Shown here one piece after another: positions 33,773 through 42,010 of a stretch of 64,000 nucleotides of DNA. This stretch comes from Bacillota bacterium. GTDB taxonomy: Bacteria > Bacillota > Clostridia > Peptostreptococcales > Anaerovoracaceae. Every line of letters begins with the position of its first letter. Positions within the stretch are counted from its first letter, which is position 1. The notes below the pieces were generated by a model, which worked only from the letters and a program-made list of their open reading frames with translations, was not told where the DNA came from and made no database searches. The DNA is taken from the NCBI GenBank assembly GCA_030526355.1, contig JAUNDC010000010.1:1-64000 (forward strand), written 5' to 3'. The position numbers and the translations under genes were made by a program.

Positions 33773-35644
33773 TTAAAAATCCACTTTTTCATCGTCCATA
33801 ACCTCCTGAAAACCTTCCGGGATTTCTGTATATCCATACTCAGGACTAATATTTGTCTTGAGTACTACGCACTGACATTTCATGCCGTTTATCCTCACTC
33901 TCTTGGTATAACCTCTGCCTTCTGTTTCAATCATATTGTTCCTGCGGAGCCAGGATAGAAATGACGACGCATTATACCCATTATCAAGGCAAGCTTTGTT
34001 AAATACATTTCTGATTATGGATATTTTCCCAGGTTCGTTTTTGCCCCACGTCTCCGGGATATCGTCTCTGACAGAGAATTTTTTATTGTTCTGTGCAATC
34101 CAATCTATAAGCCATTCATATGCCCTCATGTCCGATGATACTTCCCCGTGAGTCGACAGAAATTGTGATAACTCATCAATCCTTAGTCCGTTCCCATCCT
34201 CAAATATCAACATATCGATAAGAGCGTCTGCTGTTAGTATTAAACTTGCTGCCAATGTTTGCTTCTCAGTGATATCTTTACCAGACAATTTTTCAAAGAA
34301 ATCCTTCTGAAGCTTCTTCGCCATTTCCATGATTTCAGGATCCATAAGTTTCTCGACGAAATACTTACCAGCATGTCCATAGTTTTCAGTGATAAAATCA
34401 GCAGTCTTCTTTGCGTTTTTAAAGAACTTTGTTCCCTCAGTATTTATTTCAATGATACGGTTTACTGCTCCCGATCCGGAACTCATTGATGTAATAGGGG
34501 ACTCTCCATTTGTCAAAATACAGTTCTTCCATGTATGCATCTTCTGAAGCCCGCCTGTCTTGGCTCCTCTCATTCGTCCCACGCCTTCAGACAATTTATA
34601 AATAGTTTTGTCAAAGTCCTTCCTGTCCTTTTGTATCTGCAGCTCATCCAAAATAAGAGGCAGAGAATTAACAAATCCTGCAGACAGTTCCTGGCCTACG
34701 TCGGTCGCATCAAATGTATGTATATACTCACCAACTGTAGGATTCGCCCATACAGATGCTGCCAACATCAATGCCACTGTTTTACCATTTCCGGAACCAT
34801 TCCATAAATGGACGAAAAATGGGAGGCAATTGCATGGTTTGACCAGGACTGATGCAAATGATGCCGCAAGAACAATCTTCGTAGGAATGTTATTTTCTGC
34901 TCTGATTTCCTTAACAAAATCTACCCATTTCTGCAAGCTGCCTTTCTGCGCTACAGAGTCGTAAAAATGCTGAAAAGAAACATTACCATCATAAATAAGG
35001 TCATCTACGTATGGAGAAAAGTCGTTCTGGCCAATCCAGCCCAGGCGGGACACTGAATTGTGTTCCGGGATCAATTCATAATTTAGATTCTCCACATCAT
35101 GGATATATTGAACTAGATATTTTGCATTTTCTGAAGTAACAGCAACGCCATAATCTGACAGTCCAACTATAGAACTTGCAGAAGCAAGCTGCCTTCTTTC
35201 AAAAATCATACTTCTCCATTGTCTACCTTTACGGTATGCAATGCGTAATTTTTCAATACCTGTATCAATATTTACAAGTCTCTCTACCGGCATTATCGGA
35301 TGTACACATGCTATAATTTCACTGCCAAAAGCTCCTTCTCTAGTAATTCCATAATCATCAGCCCTCCATGCTCCGGTAGCCAGTTCAAGTTCCTGGTCAC
35401 TAAAATTGGTAGCGTTATCGGCATAGGTCTGATTGTTTACCATTTTCATTTTCTGGCAGTATCCCTTAAAGAGAGTCTTAAAATTGTTTACCCCGCACGC
35501 CTTAGCAACGGCACACATTTTCTCTACCTGTCTACCAAGTTCAAACGGATCATTTATGTATGCATAAACTTCCTCAAAAGGAGTCCCGTGATCAAGAAAA
35601 TCTTCTTTTGTGTATACTTTTACATCGTTATTGCCATCTCCCAT
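33773..35644 (-). CDS. DUF927 replicative helicase/ATPase
   Basis: A 623-residue protein. Walker A is GSGNGKT at about residue 280, followed by LPLILDELQI as a likely Walker B. The preceding region matches DUF927 (IVGLSDYGVAVTSENAKYLVQYI and SRLGWI). These proteins are phage replicative helicases, often with a primase partner, and here the CHC2 gene overlaps upstream by 25 bases. The C-terminal 130 residues look like a winged-helix domain. It probably loads at the repeats just after the gene. Confidence 0.85.
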   Translation of the reverse strand: MGDGNNDVKVYTKEDFLDHGTPFEEVYAYINDPFELGRQVEKMCAVAKACGVNNFKTLFKGYCQKMKMVNNQTYADNATNFSDQELELATGAWRADDYGITREGAFGSEIIACVHPIMPVERLVNIDTGIEKLRIAYRKGRQWRSMIFERRQLASASSIVGLSDYGVAVTSENAKYLVQYIHDVENLNYELIPEHNSVSRLGWIGQNDFSPYVDDLIYDGNVSFQHFYDSVAQKGSLQKWVDFVKEIRAENNIPTKIVLAASFASVLVKPCNCLPFFVHLWNGSGNGKTVALMLAASVWANPTVGEYIHTFDATDVGQELSAGFVNSLPLILDELQIQKDRKDFDKTIYKLSEGVGRMRGAKTGGLQKMHTWKNCILTNGESPITSMSSGSGAVNRIIEINTEGTKFFKNAKKTADFITENYGHAGKYFVEKLMDPEIMEMAKKLQKDFFEKLSGKDITEKQTLAASLILTADALIDMLIFEDGNGLRIDELSQFLSTHGEVSSDMRAYEWLIDWIAQNNKKFSVRDDIPETWGKNEPGKISIIRNVFNKACLDNGYNASSFLSWLRRNNMIETEGRGYTKRVRINGMKCQCVVLKTNISPEYGYTEIPEGFQEVMDDEKVDF

Positions 35645-36141
35645 AAACGAGCCTCCTCTCCTGTGAAATCGTCCAACAATATATCCAACCGCGTTATGAC
35701 ATTTTCAAGCCACTCTTCGCCGTTTATAAATCGCCTAAAAAGAATAGAATGAACCTCACACAGCGATAAATATTCGTTATGGATATCTGCTTCCCAGTTA
35801 ACTTTTGCATCGCTGATACGCTTATTTTCTGCTGCCTCACGCTGTTCTCTAAGTGTAGGCTTATGATGCCTTATAAGGCCTAATGAAAAATCGGTATCCA
35901 GTTTTACCAGAGCCTGTCGAAACTTAAGGCCATGGTAATTCATTATAAAATCAATTACTCCACCATAAGCTCCGCAGCCAAAACATTTATAGTGTTCATT
36001 TTTTATAGAAAGACTTGCTGTTTTTTCACCATGGAAGGGGCATTTGGCAAAACCCCTCCCATTGAACTGAACACCATAAAACTCCATCACGTCTTTGAGT
36101 TTAAGTCTTCCTGATATTTCTCGTGCAAGGTCAGTTGTCAT
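35620..36141 (-). CDS. CHC2 zinc-finger primase-like protein
   Basis: A 173-residue protein. Residues about 5-70 are a DnaG-type CHC2 zinc finger: KCPFHGEKTASLSIK, then HYKCFGCGAYGGVIDFIM. No TOPRIM catalytic domain follows, so it is a stand-alone primase zinc domain that probably works with the DUF927 helicase. GGACGGAGAAC precedes the ATG. Confidence 0.85.
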   Translation of the reverse strand: MTTDLAREISGRLKLKDVMEFYGVQFNGRGFAKCPFHGEKTASLSIKNEHYKCFGCGAYGGVIDFIMNYHGLKFRQALVKLDTDFSLGLIRHHKPTLREQREAAENKRISDAKVNWEADIHNEYLSLCEVHSILFRRFINGEEWLENVITRLDILLDDFTGEEARLWEMAITM

Positions 36142-36601
36142 GGCTGTTCTCCGTCCTCAGTAGCCTGATTATTTCCTTGCCAGTGTTCCTTTTACAGCAG
36201 AAAACATATTCAATGTTATGCTTATATTCCCAAGATTTGAGGATCCTGTACACTCTTTCTCCTATAATTTCTCCGTATTTTGGCTCCCAAAGCATGATAT
36301 CTTCCAAGCACGTTATTGGCTTGCCATCTATCCTATCCTGCTCAATAAGGAAATACATTTTCGCACCCATTTCATCCAGCCTCTCAAGCTCTTTTTTTAC
36401 TCTTTTATGTCCACTGGTAGCATTAGCTGCAATCTCAGCAATATTCTGCTTACGGTCTATAATTACAAGAGGTCTCTCCATGTTTATGTAGTCACCCACG
36501 TAAAGTTTGCTGACAAAATATCTGACGTCCTGTCTCTCAAACTCTTCCACAATCTTTTTGATTGCCCTGCTTTTTTCTCTAGAATCAATCTGTATCTGCA
36601 T
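36131..36601 (-). CDS. ERCC4-family nuclease
   Basis: A 156-residue nuclease-fold protein: IQIDSREKSRAI, then KLYVGDYINMERPLVIIDRKQNIAEIA, the GDY-xn-V-I-D-RK pattern of the XPF/ERCC4 fold. It likely cuts branched DNA during recombination or replication, standing in for RusA-type resolvases. The ATG at 36601 follows GGAGGTGTGCTT; a GTG six bases earlier is less well placed. Confidence 0.85.
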   Translation of the reverse strand: MQIQIDSREKSRAIKKIVEEFERQDVRYFVSKLYVGDYINMERPLVIIDRKQNIAEIAANATSGHKRVKKELERLDEMGAKMYFLIEQDRIDGKPITCLEDIMLWEPKYGEIIGERVYRILKSWEYKHNIEYVFCCKRNTGKEIIRLLRTENSHDN

Positions 36602-36612
36602 AAGCACACCTC

Positions 36613-36999
36613 CTAAAACGGAACGTCTTCGTCTTCAATGGCTTTGAATCCCTCTGGTATGCCATCATTTCCGGAGCTGTCTTTATCTTTCTTGCTACCG
36701 CAAAAGTCCATAGTGCCGACAACAAGATTCCATGGATAACGCTTAACGCCATCTTTTTCATATGGATTGCACTGCATTTCTCCAGATACAACAATCTCAC
36801 TTCCTTTGCCGAAGAATTTCACGATAACCTCTGAAAGCTTGCCAAAGCATACGCAATTAAAGAAATCTGTTTCTTCTCCATATCTCCTATCAACAGCAAC
36901 TGTAAATTTGCAGCTTGACCTTTTATCACCTTTCTTCGTAGTGAATTCTCCTGCTTCCGGATCTCTTACGAGACGTCCATGTATAACTATATTATTCAT
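36613..36999 (-). CDS. ssb: phage single-stranded DNA-binding protein
   Basis: A 128-residue SSB. The OB fold is clear (MNNIVIHGRLVRDPEAGEF, CKFTVAVDRRYGEETDFFNCVCFGKLSE, VVSGEMQCNPYEKDG), and the end IEDEDVPF is the acidic tail that recruits partners. The ATG at 36999 follows GGAGG. It overlaps the nuclease gene by eight bases. Confidence 0.93.
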   Translation of the reverse strand: MNNIVIHGRLVRDPEAGEFTTKKGDKRSSCKFTVAVDRRYGEETDFFNCVCFGKLSEVIVKFFGKGSEIVVSGEMQCNPYEKDGVKRYPWNLVVGTMDFCGSKKDKDSSGNDGIPEGFKAIEDEDVPF

Positions 37000-37753
37000 A
37001 TCGATATACCTCCGTATATGGTACAGGCTCTGAAAGTTTTTTAGCTTGCTTGCAATAGTCGCAATGGCCACACCTTATAGGTTCTATAAGCCCTGCCTTA
37101 ATATCTGCAAACCTGTCAATTTTCGCTTCAACAATCTTTAACGCAATATCCATATTTTCCTGAGGAATGTTGAATATCTCTAAATCAGTAACTTTTTCTT
37201 TTGTCGCTGCCGCAATATAGAATGGGAGTCCGTTCTTTTCAATTGCCTGGTATGCGGCACCTTGAAGATCGTATCCCCACGCTTCGATGAAAGGAATCTT
37301 GCCTTCACCCTCAACCCACATCGGCTGAAAATCCTTTACAATTTTCATGTCAACAATCATCTTCCCCGGATGATAGCTATCCATTTTTATCTTCCATGGA
37401 TATCCAAAGAGTTCTCCCGTCATAATAACCTGTGATTGTCCAGACATATACTCCATAAATAGCTCGTCTCTCTCTAATCTCTGGATGATATCTTCAGCCT
37501 GTTTGAAATTGGAGCGCAGCTCACCTTTTATCGTAAATATGTCCGGGTTCTTTGCTCTGAAAATATCTAGCGTACCTTCAAAATGTGCATCGACATATGA
37601 GCCTACAAGCATGGATACTGTTTTTTCAGGTTCATACTCTCCTCTGATTTCTGCCATCGCAGCAGCTTCACATTTTTCAAAAGCCTTAAACTGCGATACG
37701 CTGAAATACTTTTCCTGGTTTTCTCTGTCAAAATAGTTCTCAGCTGTTAACAT
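36992..37753 (-). CDS. PD-(D/E)XK recombination exonuclease
   Basis: A 253-residue nuclease of the DUF3799/RecE-like PD-(D/E)XK group. The core has YPWKIKMDSYHPGKMIVDMKIVKDF with the catalytic Asp and Lys, and Q-rich motif ITGY-like GYDLQGAAYQAI. The end CGHCDYCKQAKK may bind metal or an iron-sulfur cluster. With SSB and the SbcC/RecF-like ATPase it forms a phage recombination module; no Erf/RecT annealing protein is recognisable. Confidence 0.85.
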   Translation of the reverse strand: MLTAENYFDRENQEKYFSVSQFKAFEKCEAAAMAEIRGEYEPEKTVSMLVGSYVDAHFEGTLDIFRAKNPDIFTIKGELRSNFKQAEDIIQRLERDELFMEYMSGQSQVIMTGELFGYPWKIKMDSYHPGKMIVDMKIVKDFQPMWVEGEGKIPFIEAWGYDLQGAAYQAIEKNGLPFYIAAATKEKVTDLEIFNIPQENMDIALKIVEAKIDRFADIKAGLIEPIRCGHCDYCKQAKKLSEPVPYTEVYRYE

Positions 37754-39180
37754 AAATAGTTCACCTCCAGCTCGTTGTCATTTGTAGTTCTAGTCGCAAT
37801 AAACTGCAGCCCTTTTTCAGCGCATTTCTTATAGAGCTTGTCCCTGTTTTCATCAGACAGTTTCTCTGCCCCATCGATAAGGATCATCTGCAGGTTATTT
37901 GGTTTAGACAGCGCCACATCAACACAGAGATTCAGTTTCTCGCCTTCGGACAGATTGCTTACCGGAAGGCCATGTATAAGAGGAATGCCGTTTTCTACAG
38001 TAAGACCTTCAACCGGGAGTGTTGCAGTCTCAAGAATCTGTCCTGGCAATGTTCTTGCCAATTCTATCTTTCTGGTTAGCTCTTCTGATTCACCTTTTAA
38101 AAACTCAACGTCTTCCTCCAAAGACTTCATTCTGTGATATTCGTTCAAGTGCTTTTTCATCGTCTCGGCAGTATCCACCTCATCCTGTAGCTCTGAGCAG
38201 TCCGTAGGCTCCATAGAGATATATTTGTCAGCAACCTCGATATCTTTATCCAGCTTTGCTTTTTTCTCGTTGTATCGGCTCTCTGCAAGCTCTGTTTTAT
38301 CTTTCAATTTATCATCGAGCCCCGCAAGTTTATCCTGAGCAGCCTTTATTTCTGCCTTAAGTCGTTCTATGCTACTTGTCAGGCCATCTCTTTCTGTGGC
38401 TATTGCTTTTTCTTCAGCCGATATCTGCAGCTCCTTTTCTGCCTGGAGTCCTCTGAGCTTATTGTCGTATGATTCTTTAAAAGCCTTAGCGCGTTCGATT
38501 CTGCTGTTTTCTTCTCTGATTTCACCAAGCTTTCTATAAGCTTCTCCAAGATCATATTCTTCCCACCTCTGTGCATCGTAGTTTGCCGGGATATCGGTTG
38601 CAATCTCCTCAATAAAGGCTCTCTTGTTACGGATATCCCTGTTAATGTCCTGCCTGTTCTGGAAATATGCTCCGTTATCAGCCTGAATATCATTTAATAC
38701 CTGAAGAATATTCTGATCATAATCAACTCCCGGCGGAATTTCTCCGAACTGTTCCTTAATCCAATTAAGGTCCCAATCAAATTCAATCAAATCAAGGATG
38801 ATTCTGTTCTGTTCCTGCTTTGTCATCCCTATAAAGGCAACCGGATCCAGCTGCAGCGGAGTGAAAAGCTGACGAAGCATTGATTCAGGTCCAGCGACTT
38901 CTCTTCCGGATTCCTTTACAGACTTATAATCTGCTTTATCTGTTCTCTTTTTCCTGTCAATATATAACCCAGTATCAGTCTCAATAATAATCTCGCCCTC
39001 GCTGGCTCCTTTTTTTATGATATAGTCCCTGTCAGACTGATTAGTAAGCCCGTATCGTATTGCGTCTATTACAGATGTTTTGCCTGACCCATTCGTTCCT
39101 GTTATCTCGATGCTCTTACCATCAAGCTCAGTTTCAGTAATGCCAAATAGATTTTTTATCTTAATCTTCGTTGTTTTCAT
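37747..39180 (-). CDS. RecF/SbcC-like AAA ATPase
   Basis: A 477-residue SMC-type ATPase. Walker A is TGTNGSGKTSVIDAI at about residues 28-42; the signature LSEGEKLNLCVDVALSKP and Walker B LQMILIDGAEKLSD are near the C-terminus. A coiled coil spans about 195-370. Such proteins pair with a nuclease, here the overlapping PD-(D/E)XK gene, in DNA end processing. GGAGGTAACTGTAG precedes the ATG. Confidence 0.88.
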   Translation of the reverse strand: MKTTKIKIKNLFGITETELDGKSIEITGTNGSGKTSVIDAIRYGLTNQSDRDYIIKKGASEGEIIIETDTGLYIDRKKRTDKADYKSVKESGREVAGPESMLRQLFTPLQLDPVAFIGMTKQEQNRIILDLIEFDWDLNWIKEQFGEIPPGVDYDQNILQVLNDIQADNGAYFQNRQDINRDIRNKRAFIEEIATDIPANYDAQRWEEYDLGEAYRKLGEIREENSRIERAKAFKESYDNKLRGLQAEKELQISAEEKAIATERDGLTSSIERLKAEIKAAQDKLAGLDDKLKDKTELAESRYNEKKAKLDKDIEVADKYISMEPTDCSELQDEVDTAETMKKHLNEYHRMKSLEEDVEFLKGESEELTRKIELARTLPGQILETATLPVEGLTVENGIPLIHGLPVSNLSEGEKLNLCVDVALSKPNNLQMILIDGAEKLSDENRDKLYKKCAEKGLQFIATRTTNDNELEVNYLC

Positions 39181-39694
39181 CTACAGTTACCTCCTCGCTT
39201 GCCTCTTCATTCTTCATCTCTTCAAACTTTTTCATTGCACATGCAGCACACAATTCCATTCCGTATTTTTCTTTAGTTGATGTCGCTATCTGCCTTGGAC
39301 TTTTACCGTTCGACGCCTTTATTGGCTGGCCGCAGCTCTCACAATATATTTCTACCTTTGGTGCAAAAGTCCTAACTCTTAAAGCCTCAACAGTATCACC
39401 AAATGCACTTACCTCTGCAGCATACAGTGATATCTTTACGCCTCTCCAATCTTCAACGTAAGGCGAACCTGCTACTTTGGTAATAGCTTTTGCATTGGTA
39501 GCATTACAGATCATCGGTTTTACGTCACGCTCCATAAAATGAATCAGAAGTCCAGTTTCCTTCTTACCGGCATTGCCTACATACGTTTCTTCTCCAGCAC
39601 TCTTAATTGTCAGAATCATATCTTCACCCGGTTCAAGAGCATATGCTCCGAGATAATCCGGATTATTAAGCTTCTTCCAGTGTGTCTTTCCCAT
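39161..39694 (-). CDS. recombination-module protein with C-terminal zinc site
   Basis: A 177-residue protein. The N-terminal 110 residues are beta-rich (DYLGAYALEPGEDMILTIKSAG, GVKISLYAAEVSAFGDTVEALRV). Then CESCGQPI and CAACAMKKF form a four-cysteine zinc site, and the end is acidic. It lies at the head of the recombination genes and overlaps the ATPase gene by 20 bases. I cannot assign a family; a single-strand annealing or DNA-binding role is only a guess. Confidence 0.6.
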   Translation of the reverse strand: MGKTHWKKLNNPDYLGAYALEPGEDMILTIKSAGEETYVGNAGKKETGLLIHFMERDVKPMICNATNAKAITKVAGSPYVEDWRGVKISLYAAEVSAFGDTVEALRVRTFAPKVEIYCESCGQPIKASNGKSPRQIATSTKEKYGMELCAACAMKKFEEMKNEEASEEVTVDENNED

Positions 39695-39755
39695 TTTCTT
39701 ACCTCCATTTGACAAACCATTTAATTTGGTTTATCCTTTAAGTGTTAATTTAGCT

Positions 39756-39789
39756 TGTCCGCCGGAATTGCTGTTCCATATGGCGGACA
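39756..39789. other. long hairpin in an early intergenic gap
   Basis: TGTCCGCC (39756-39763) and GGCGGACA (39782-39789) pair, with an inner GGAA/TTCC stem. The T-rich tract follows on the plus strand only, so it could stop antisense transcription; on the sense strand it is a stable RNA structure between two early genes. Confidence 0.5.
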
Positions 39790-39792
39790 TTT

Positions 39793-40014
39793 TTATTTCT
39801 CATGTTTTTCCCGGCTCTCATTAATTATTGGTGTGATATTATGGTCTAAGTTCATAGCGTCCCTTCCTGCTGCTACAATAAATTCGTCCGCATACTCCTT
39901 GCCTTCTTTTTTTGCTACAGCGCTATGTACAGTTAAGATAGCCCTAACAATATCTTCATAAATTTCTCTACCATCGCCCTTTACAGTACAAAACGCACCT
40001 TTAATCATTAACAT
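39793..40014 (-). CDS. small early phage protein, unknown function
   Basis: A 73-residue helical protein (EIYEDIVRAILTVHSAVAKKEGKEYADEFIVAAGRD). GGAGGAAGATAT precedes the ATG. Similar short proteins occur in clostridial prophage early regions; function is unknown. Confidence 0.6.
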   Translation of the reverse strand: MLMIKGAFCTVKGDGREIYEDIVRAILTVHSAVAKKEGKEYADEFIVAAGRDAMNLDHNITPIINESREKHEK

Positions 40015-40025
40015 ATATCTTCCTC

Positions 40026-40268
40026 CTAAAATCTTCCGGTTGCTCCTGCGCCGTAAACTTCTGCACCTATTTCTCTAAAGATAGCTCCAAGGCTGTTTGC
40101 AGTAACATTTATCCTCGCCTTGCCTCCGCCCTGGTACTTAATCTCTACAACTTCAAGCCGGCTCTTTTCGTAATTGCTGATATACTCAATATCCTCAACA
40201 TTGCTCCTTGGGTCTGATATCAGTACGAGCTTTACTCTCTTTACAAAACCCTGCTTGTCTTCTCTCAT
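40026..40268 (-). CDS. small early phage protein, unknown function
   Basis: An 80-residue protein with alternating strands (VKRVKLVLISDPRSN, RLEVVEIKYQGGGKARINVTANS). The ATG at 40268 is better spaced from GGAG than the GTG at 40274. Its 5' end overlaps the zinc-ribbon gene by about 74 bases in another frame. Function is unknown. Confidence 0.55.
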   Translation of the reverse strand: MREDKQGFVKRVKLVLISDPRSNVEDIEYISNYEKSRLEVVEIKYQGGGKARINVTANSLGAIFREIGAEVYGAGATGRF

Positions 40269-40401
40269 CGTCACTGTCTCCTCTCACATCGACTCCACAC
40301 ATCATGCAATAGTTATCTTCTTTTCTGATACGGTTAAACCCGCAGCTCGGGCAGGTTCTATATCCCGGTTTCTTCCATCTTTTCTGTAGCCAGTTTGCCA
40401 T
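40195..40401 (-). CDS. zinc-ribbon small protein
   Basis: A 68-residue basic protein, MANWLQKRWKKPGYRTCPSC, with CPSCGFN and CMMCGVD forming a zinc ribbon. AAAGGAGGAAGCG gives a strong start. The last 25 residues lie over the next gene and may be only a read-out of the overlap. Function is unknown. Confidence 0.6.
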   Translation of the reverse strand: MANWLQKRWKKPGYRTCPSCGFNRIRKEDNYCMMCGVDVRGDSDDERRQAGFCKESKARTDIRPKEQC

Positions 40402-40544
40402 CGCTTCCTCCTTTCATTCAGCTTTTTCACTATGTACTCATCCGGAGGCTTTCTCCTGCCGGTAAGAACCTTGGTTATATATCGGTTAATTTGGTTTTCT
40501 TTAAATTCAGCTTCTCTCGCTGCTATCAGTTCATCCTTTAACAT
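40302..40544 (-). CDS. small basic early protein, unknown function
   Basis: An 80-residue basic protein (MLKDELIAAREAEFKENQINRY, KPPDEYIVKKLNERRKRW). Its ATG overlaps the stop of the 36-residue membrane protein (TAATG), so translational coupling is likely; there is no clear ribosome site. The last third overlaps the zinc-ribbon gene by 100 bases, so the C-terminus is less certain. Confidence 0.5.
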   Translation of the reverse strand: MLKDELIAAREAEFKENQINRYITKVLTGRRKPPDEYIVKKLNERRKRWQTGYRKDGRNRDIEPARAAGLTVSEKKITIA

Positions 40545-40654
40545 TACAGCCCCATCAAATATATTCCCAGGAACACAAGTCCCATAAATCCGCCTACCGA
40601 TATGTCTCTTATCCAGGCAACGGGACTTCCTTCACGAATCTTTGTTTTTTTCAT
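40544..40654 (-). CDS. 36-residue membrane microprotein
   Basis: A short gene, MKKTKIREGSPVAWIRDISV followed by GGFMGLVFLGIYLMGL, with one C-terminal membrane segment. CAGGAGGAAGAAAA gives a strong start, and the TAATG stop couples to the next gene. Function is unknown. Confidence 0.6.
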   Translation of the reverse strand: MKKTKIREGSPVAWIRDISVGGFMGLVFLGIYLMGL

Positions 40655-40869
40655 TTTTCTTCCTCCTGAGCTTGTCTCTTTCGCTCTTTTGCTTCTTCAA
40701 TTGCTCTGTTTTCTGCATATGCAACAAGCAATGTCTTAGGCACTTTCCAGTTTCGTCCTTCTCTGTAAGCGGGGATCTCACCTCGTCTAAGCATTGTTGC
40801 CACAGTTTCGTGATCAGTCTTTAAAGCCTTTGCTGCTTCTTCGCAAGTGTATACCAATACTTCAGTCAT
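40651..40869 (-). CDS. excisionase-type helix-turn-helix protein
   Basis: A 72-residue protein: LVYTCEEAAKALKTDHETVATMLRRGEIPAYREGRNWKVPK is the MerR-like HTH_17 fold of Xis/AlpA-type proteins, followed by a charged helix. It may assist excision with the integrase or regulate early genes. The ATG at 40869 is best spaced from GGGAGGT; one at 40875 is too close. Confidence 0.75.
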   Translation of the reverse strand: MTEVLVYTCEEAAKALKTDHETVATMLRRGEIPAYREGRNWKVPKTLLVAYAENRAIEEAKERKRQAQEEEK

Positions 40870-41047
40870 CTTCATACCTCCCTGCTCTCAGCCCACATGC
40901 ATGACATTCTGTTACAAAAGATCCATCAATACAGGATACCGTTGCTATTCCGCCACACACCGGGCATTTAAACTCTTTAAACTTTAACGGTTCAAACTCT
41001 CTCTTCGCTCTTTCCAGCAGAGCTTTCTTTGCTGTTGCTTTATTCAT
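40862..41047 (-). CDS. zinc-ribbon early protein
   Basis: A 61-residue protein with a basic helix (NKATAKKALLERAKREFEP) and CPVCGGIATVSC and CHACG, a zinc ribbon. GGAGGACACATG places the start. Function is unknown. Confidence 0.6.
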   Translation of the reverse strand: MNKATAKKALLERAKREFEPLKFKEFKCPVCGGIATVSCIDGSFVTECHACGLRAGRYEDD

Positions 41048-41065
41048 GTGTCCTCCTTGTGGTAC

Positions 41066-41089
41066 AATTACCTCGAAAGTGAGGTAATT
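41066..41089. promoter_or_regulatory. 9-bp inverted repeat over promoter and Shine-Dalgarno
   Basis: AATTACCTC and GAGGTAATT pair around GAAAGT. The first arm begins inside an extended -10 box (TGG TACAAT, 41060-41068), and the second arm contains the GAGGT ribosome site of the plus-strand gene at 41093. It could be an operator or an RNA hairpin that hides the ribosome site. Confidence 0.6.
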
Positions 41090-41092
41090 ACA

Positions 41093-41464
41093 ATGAATGA
41101 AATTAAGTATGAAATTCTTAAGCTGCTCGACACTTCTGATAAACTATTCACTGGATATGAAATCCTGGAATGCTTTCAAAAACTCGATTATAAGGTTGCA
41201 GATGTCGAGAAACATTTCTTTGATCTGTGCAGATTAGGATACACAGACAGCGGTACTCATCAAGATATTGTCAATGTTACTGTCCAAGGTCGAAAGTATA
41301 TTGATGACTATGAGTATCGCAAGGAATGCGACAACCTCTATAAACAGCAACTGGCTGATACTAAAAGAACTGCACAACGTTCATTCGCAGTGGCTGTCAT
41401 CTCCGCTGTTATTGCGCTTATCGCTACCGCTTCCGACATAGTTGCAACCATTATTGCTAATTAA
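41093..41464 (+). CDS. plus-strand winged-helix-like membrane protein, possible lysogenic gene
   Basis: A 123-residue protein transcribed against the early operon. Residues about 1-75 look like a winged helix (YEILKLLDTSDKLFTGYEILECFQKLDYKVADVEKHFFDLCRLGYT). A linker helix follows, and the C-terminus is a membrane segment (SFAVAVISAVIALIATASDIVATII). The ATG at 41093 has GAGGT nine bases upstream. Independent expression beside the lysogeny module suggests a role in the lysogen, such as exclusion; this is inference. Confidence 0.65.
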   Translation: MNEIKYEILKLLDTSDKLFTGYEILECFQKLDYKVADVEKHFFDLCRLGYTDSGTHQDIVNVTVQGRKYIDDYEYRKECDNLYKQQLADTKRTAQRSFAVAVISAVIALIATASDIVATIIAN

Positions 41465-41698
41465 CAGCAATAATTTTTCAGTATCTATATCTAACCCTGT
41501 TGCTTGAGATGAAAGCATTTTCTCCTTGTTTTTGCTTTTTTCAAAACTCTCTGCGCTACAAGGAGGAAATGTTTTCTCATCTGGAAAAAGCATGTTGATA
41601 ATTCTATTTATGTTCTTTTCAGTGCCTCTCATATGTCGAAATGCAACACTTAAGTAATATTTGCGAAATAAAGCTTTCCAATATTTTTCTAATGACAT
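41381..41698 (-). CDS. early protein after the Cro-like gene, unknown function
   Basis: A 105-residue protein (MSLEKYWKALFRKYYLSVAFRHMRG). GAGGAGGTGAATAA precedes the ATG, 33 bases after the Cro-like stop. Its last 28 codons overlap the plus-strand gene convergently. Residues about 58-80 are mildly hydrophobic. Function is unknown. Confidence 0.55.
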   Translation of the reverse strand: MSLEKYWKALFRKYYLSVAFRHMRGTEKNINRIINMLFPDEKTFPPCSAESFEKSKNKEKMLSSQATGLDIDTEKLLLLISNNGCNYVGSGSDKRNNSGDDSHCE

Positions 41699-41731
41699 TT
41701 ATTCACCTCCTCTTTTAATACGCGTTTACGG

Positions 41732-41956
41732 TTATTTACATGAATTATTTTCATGTAACTGAGTAAAAAAAATTTGGCTCAGTTTGACGCCAAATAAATC
41801 AGCGACAGCCTGCACTTTGCTAACTGCCACTCCCGATATGTCTTTTTCCCATGCATTATAAGTTTGCGTTGATATGCCCAATTTATCAGCAGTTTCCTGT
41901 TGTGTCCATCCTTTCCTTGCACGTAATTCTCTTAAAGAAAATTTCTGTTCGCTCAT
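41732..41956 (-). CDS. Cro-like XRE-family regulator
   Basis: A 74-residue XRE helix-turn-helix protein: FSLRELRARKGWTQQETADKLGISTQTYNAWEKDI with the recognition helix at about 27-38. It is the first gene of the leftward early operon, divergent from the CI-like gene. GGAGGTATC precedes the ATG. Its own 3' end contains a full copy of the operator (41736-41758). Confidence 0.88.
   Translation of the reverse strand: MSEQKFSLRELRARKGWTQQETADKLGISTQTYNAWEKDISGVAVSKVQAVADLFGVKLSQIFFTQLHENNSCK
41736..41758. promoter_or_regulatory. distal repressor operator in the 3' end of the Cro-like gene
   Basis: Arms TTACATGAA and TTCATGTAA around TTATT form a perfect 23-bp site. The core equals the operator at 41987-42005, about 250 bases away, which would allow looping. 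Confidence 0.7.
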
Positions 41957-41981
41957 TTTTGATACCTCCTTTCTTGCCTAA

Positions 41982-42010
41982 ATATTACATGAATTATTTT
42001 CATGTGTCAA
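41982..42010 (-). promoter_or_regulatory. early lytic promoter (PR-like)
   Basis: On the minus strand TTGACA, a 17-base spacer and TAATAT. The spacer is filled by the operator half-sites, so repressor binding would block RNA polymerase. It serves the Cro-like gene and the whole early operon. Confidence 0.88.
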
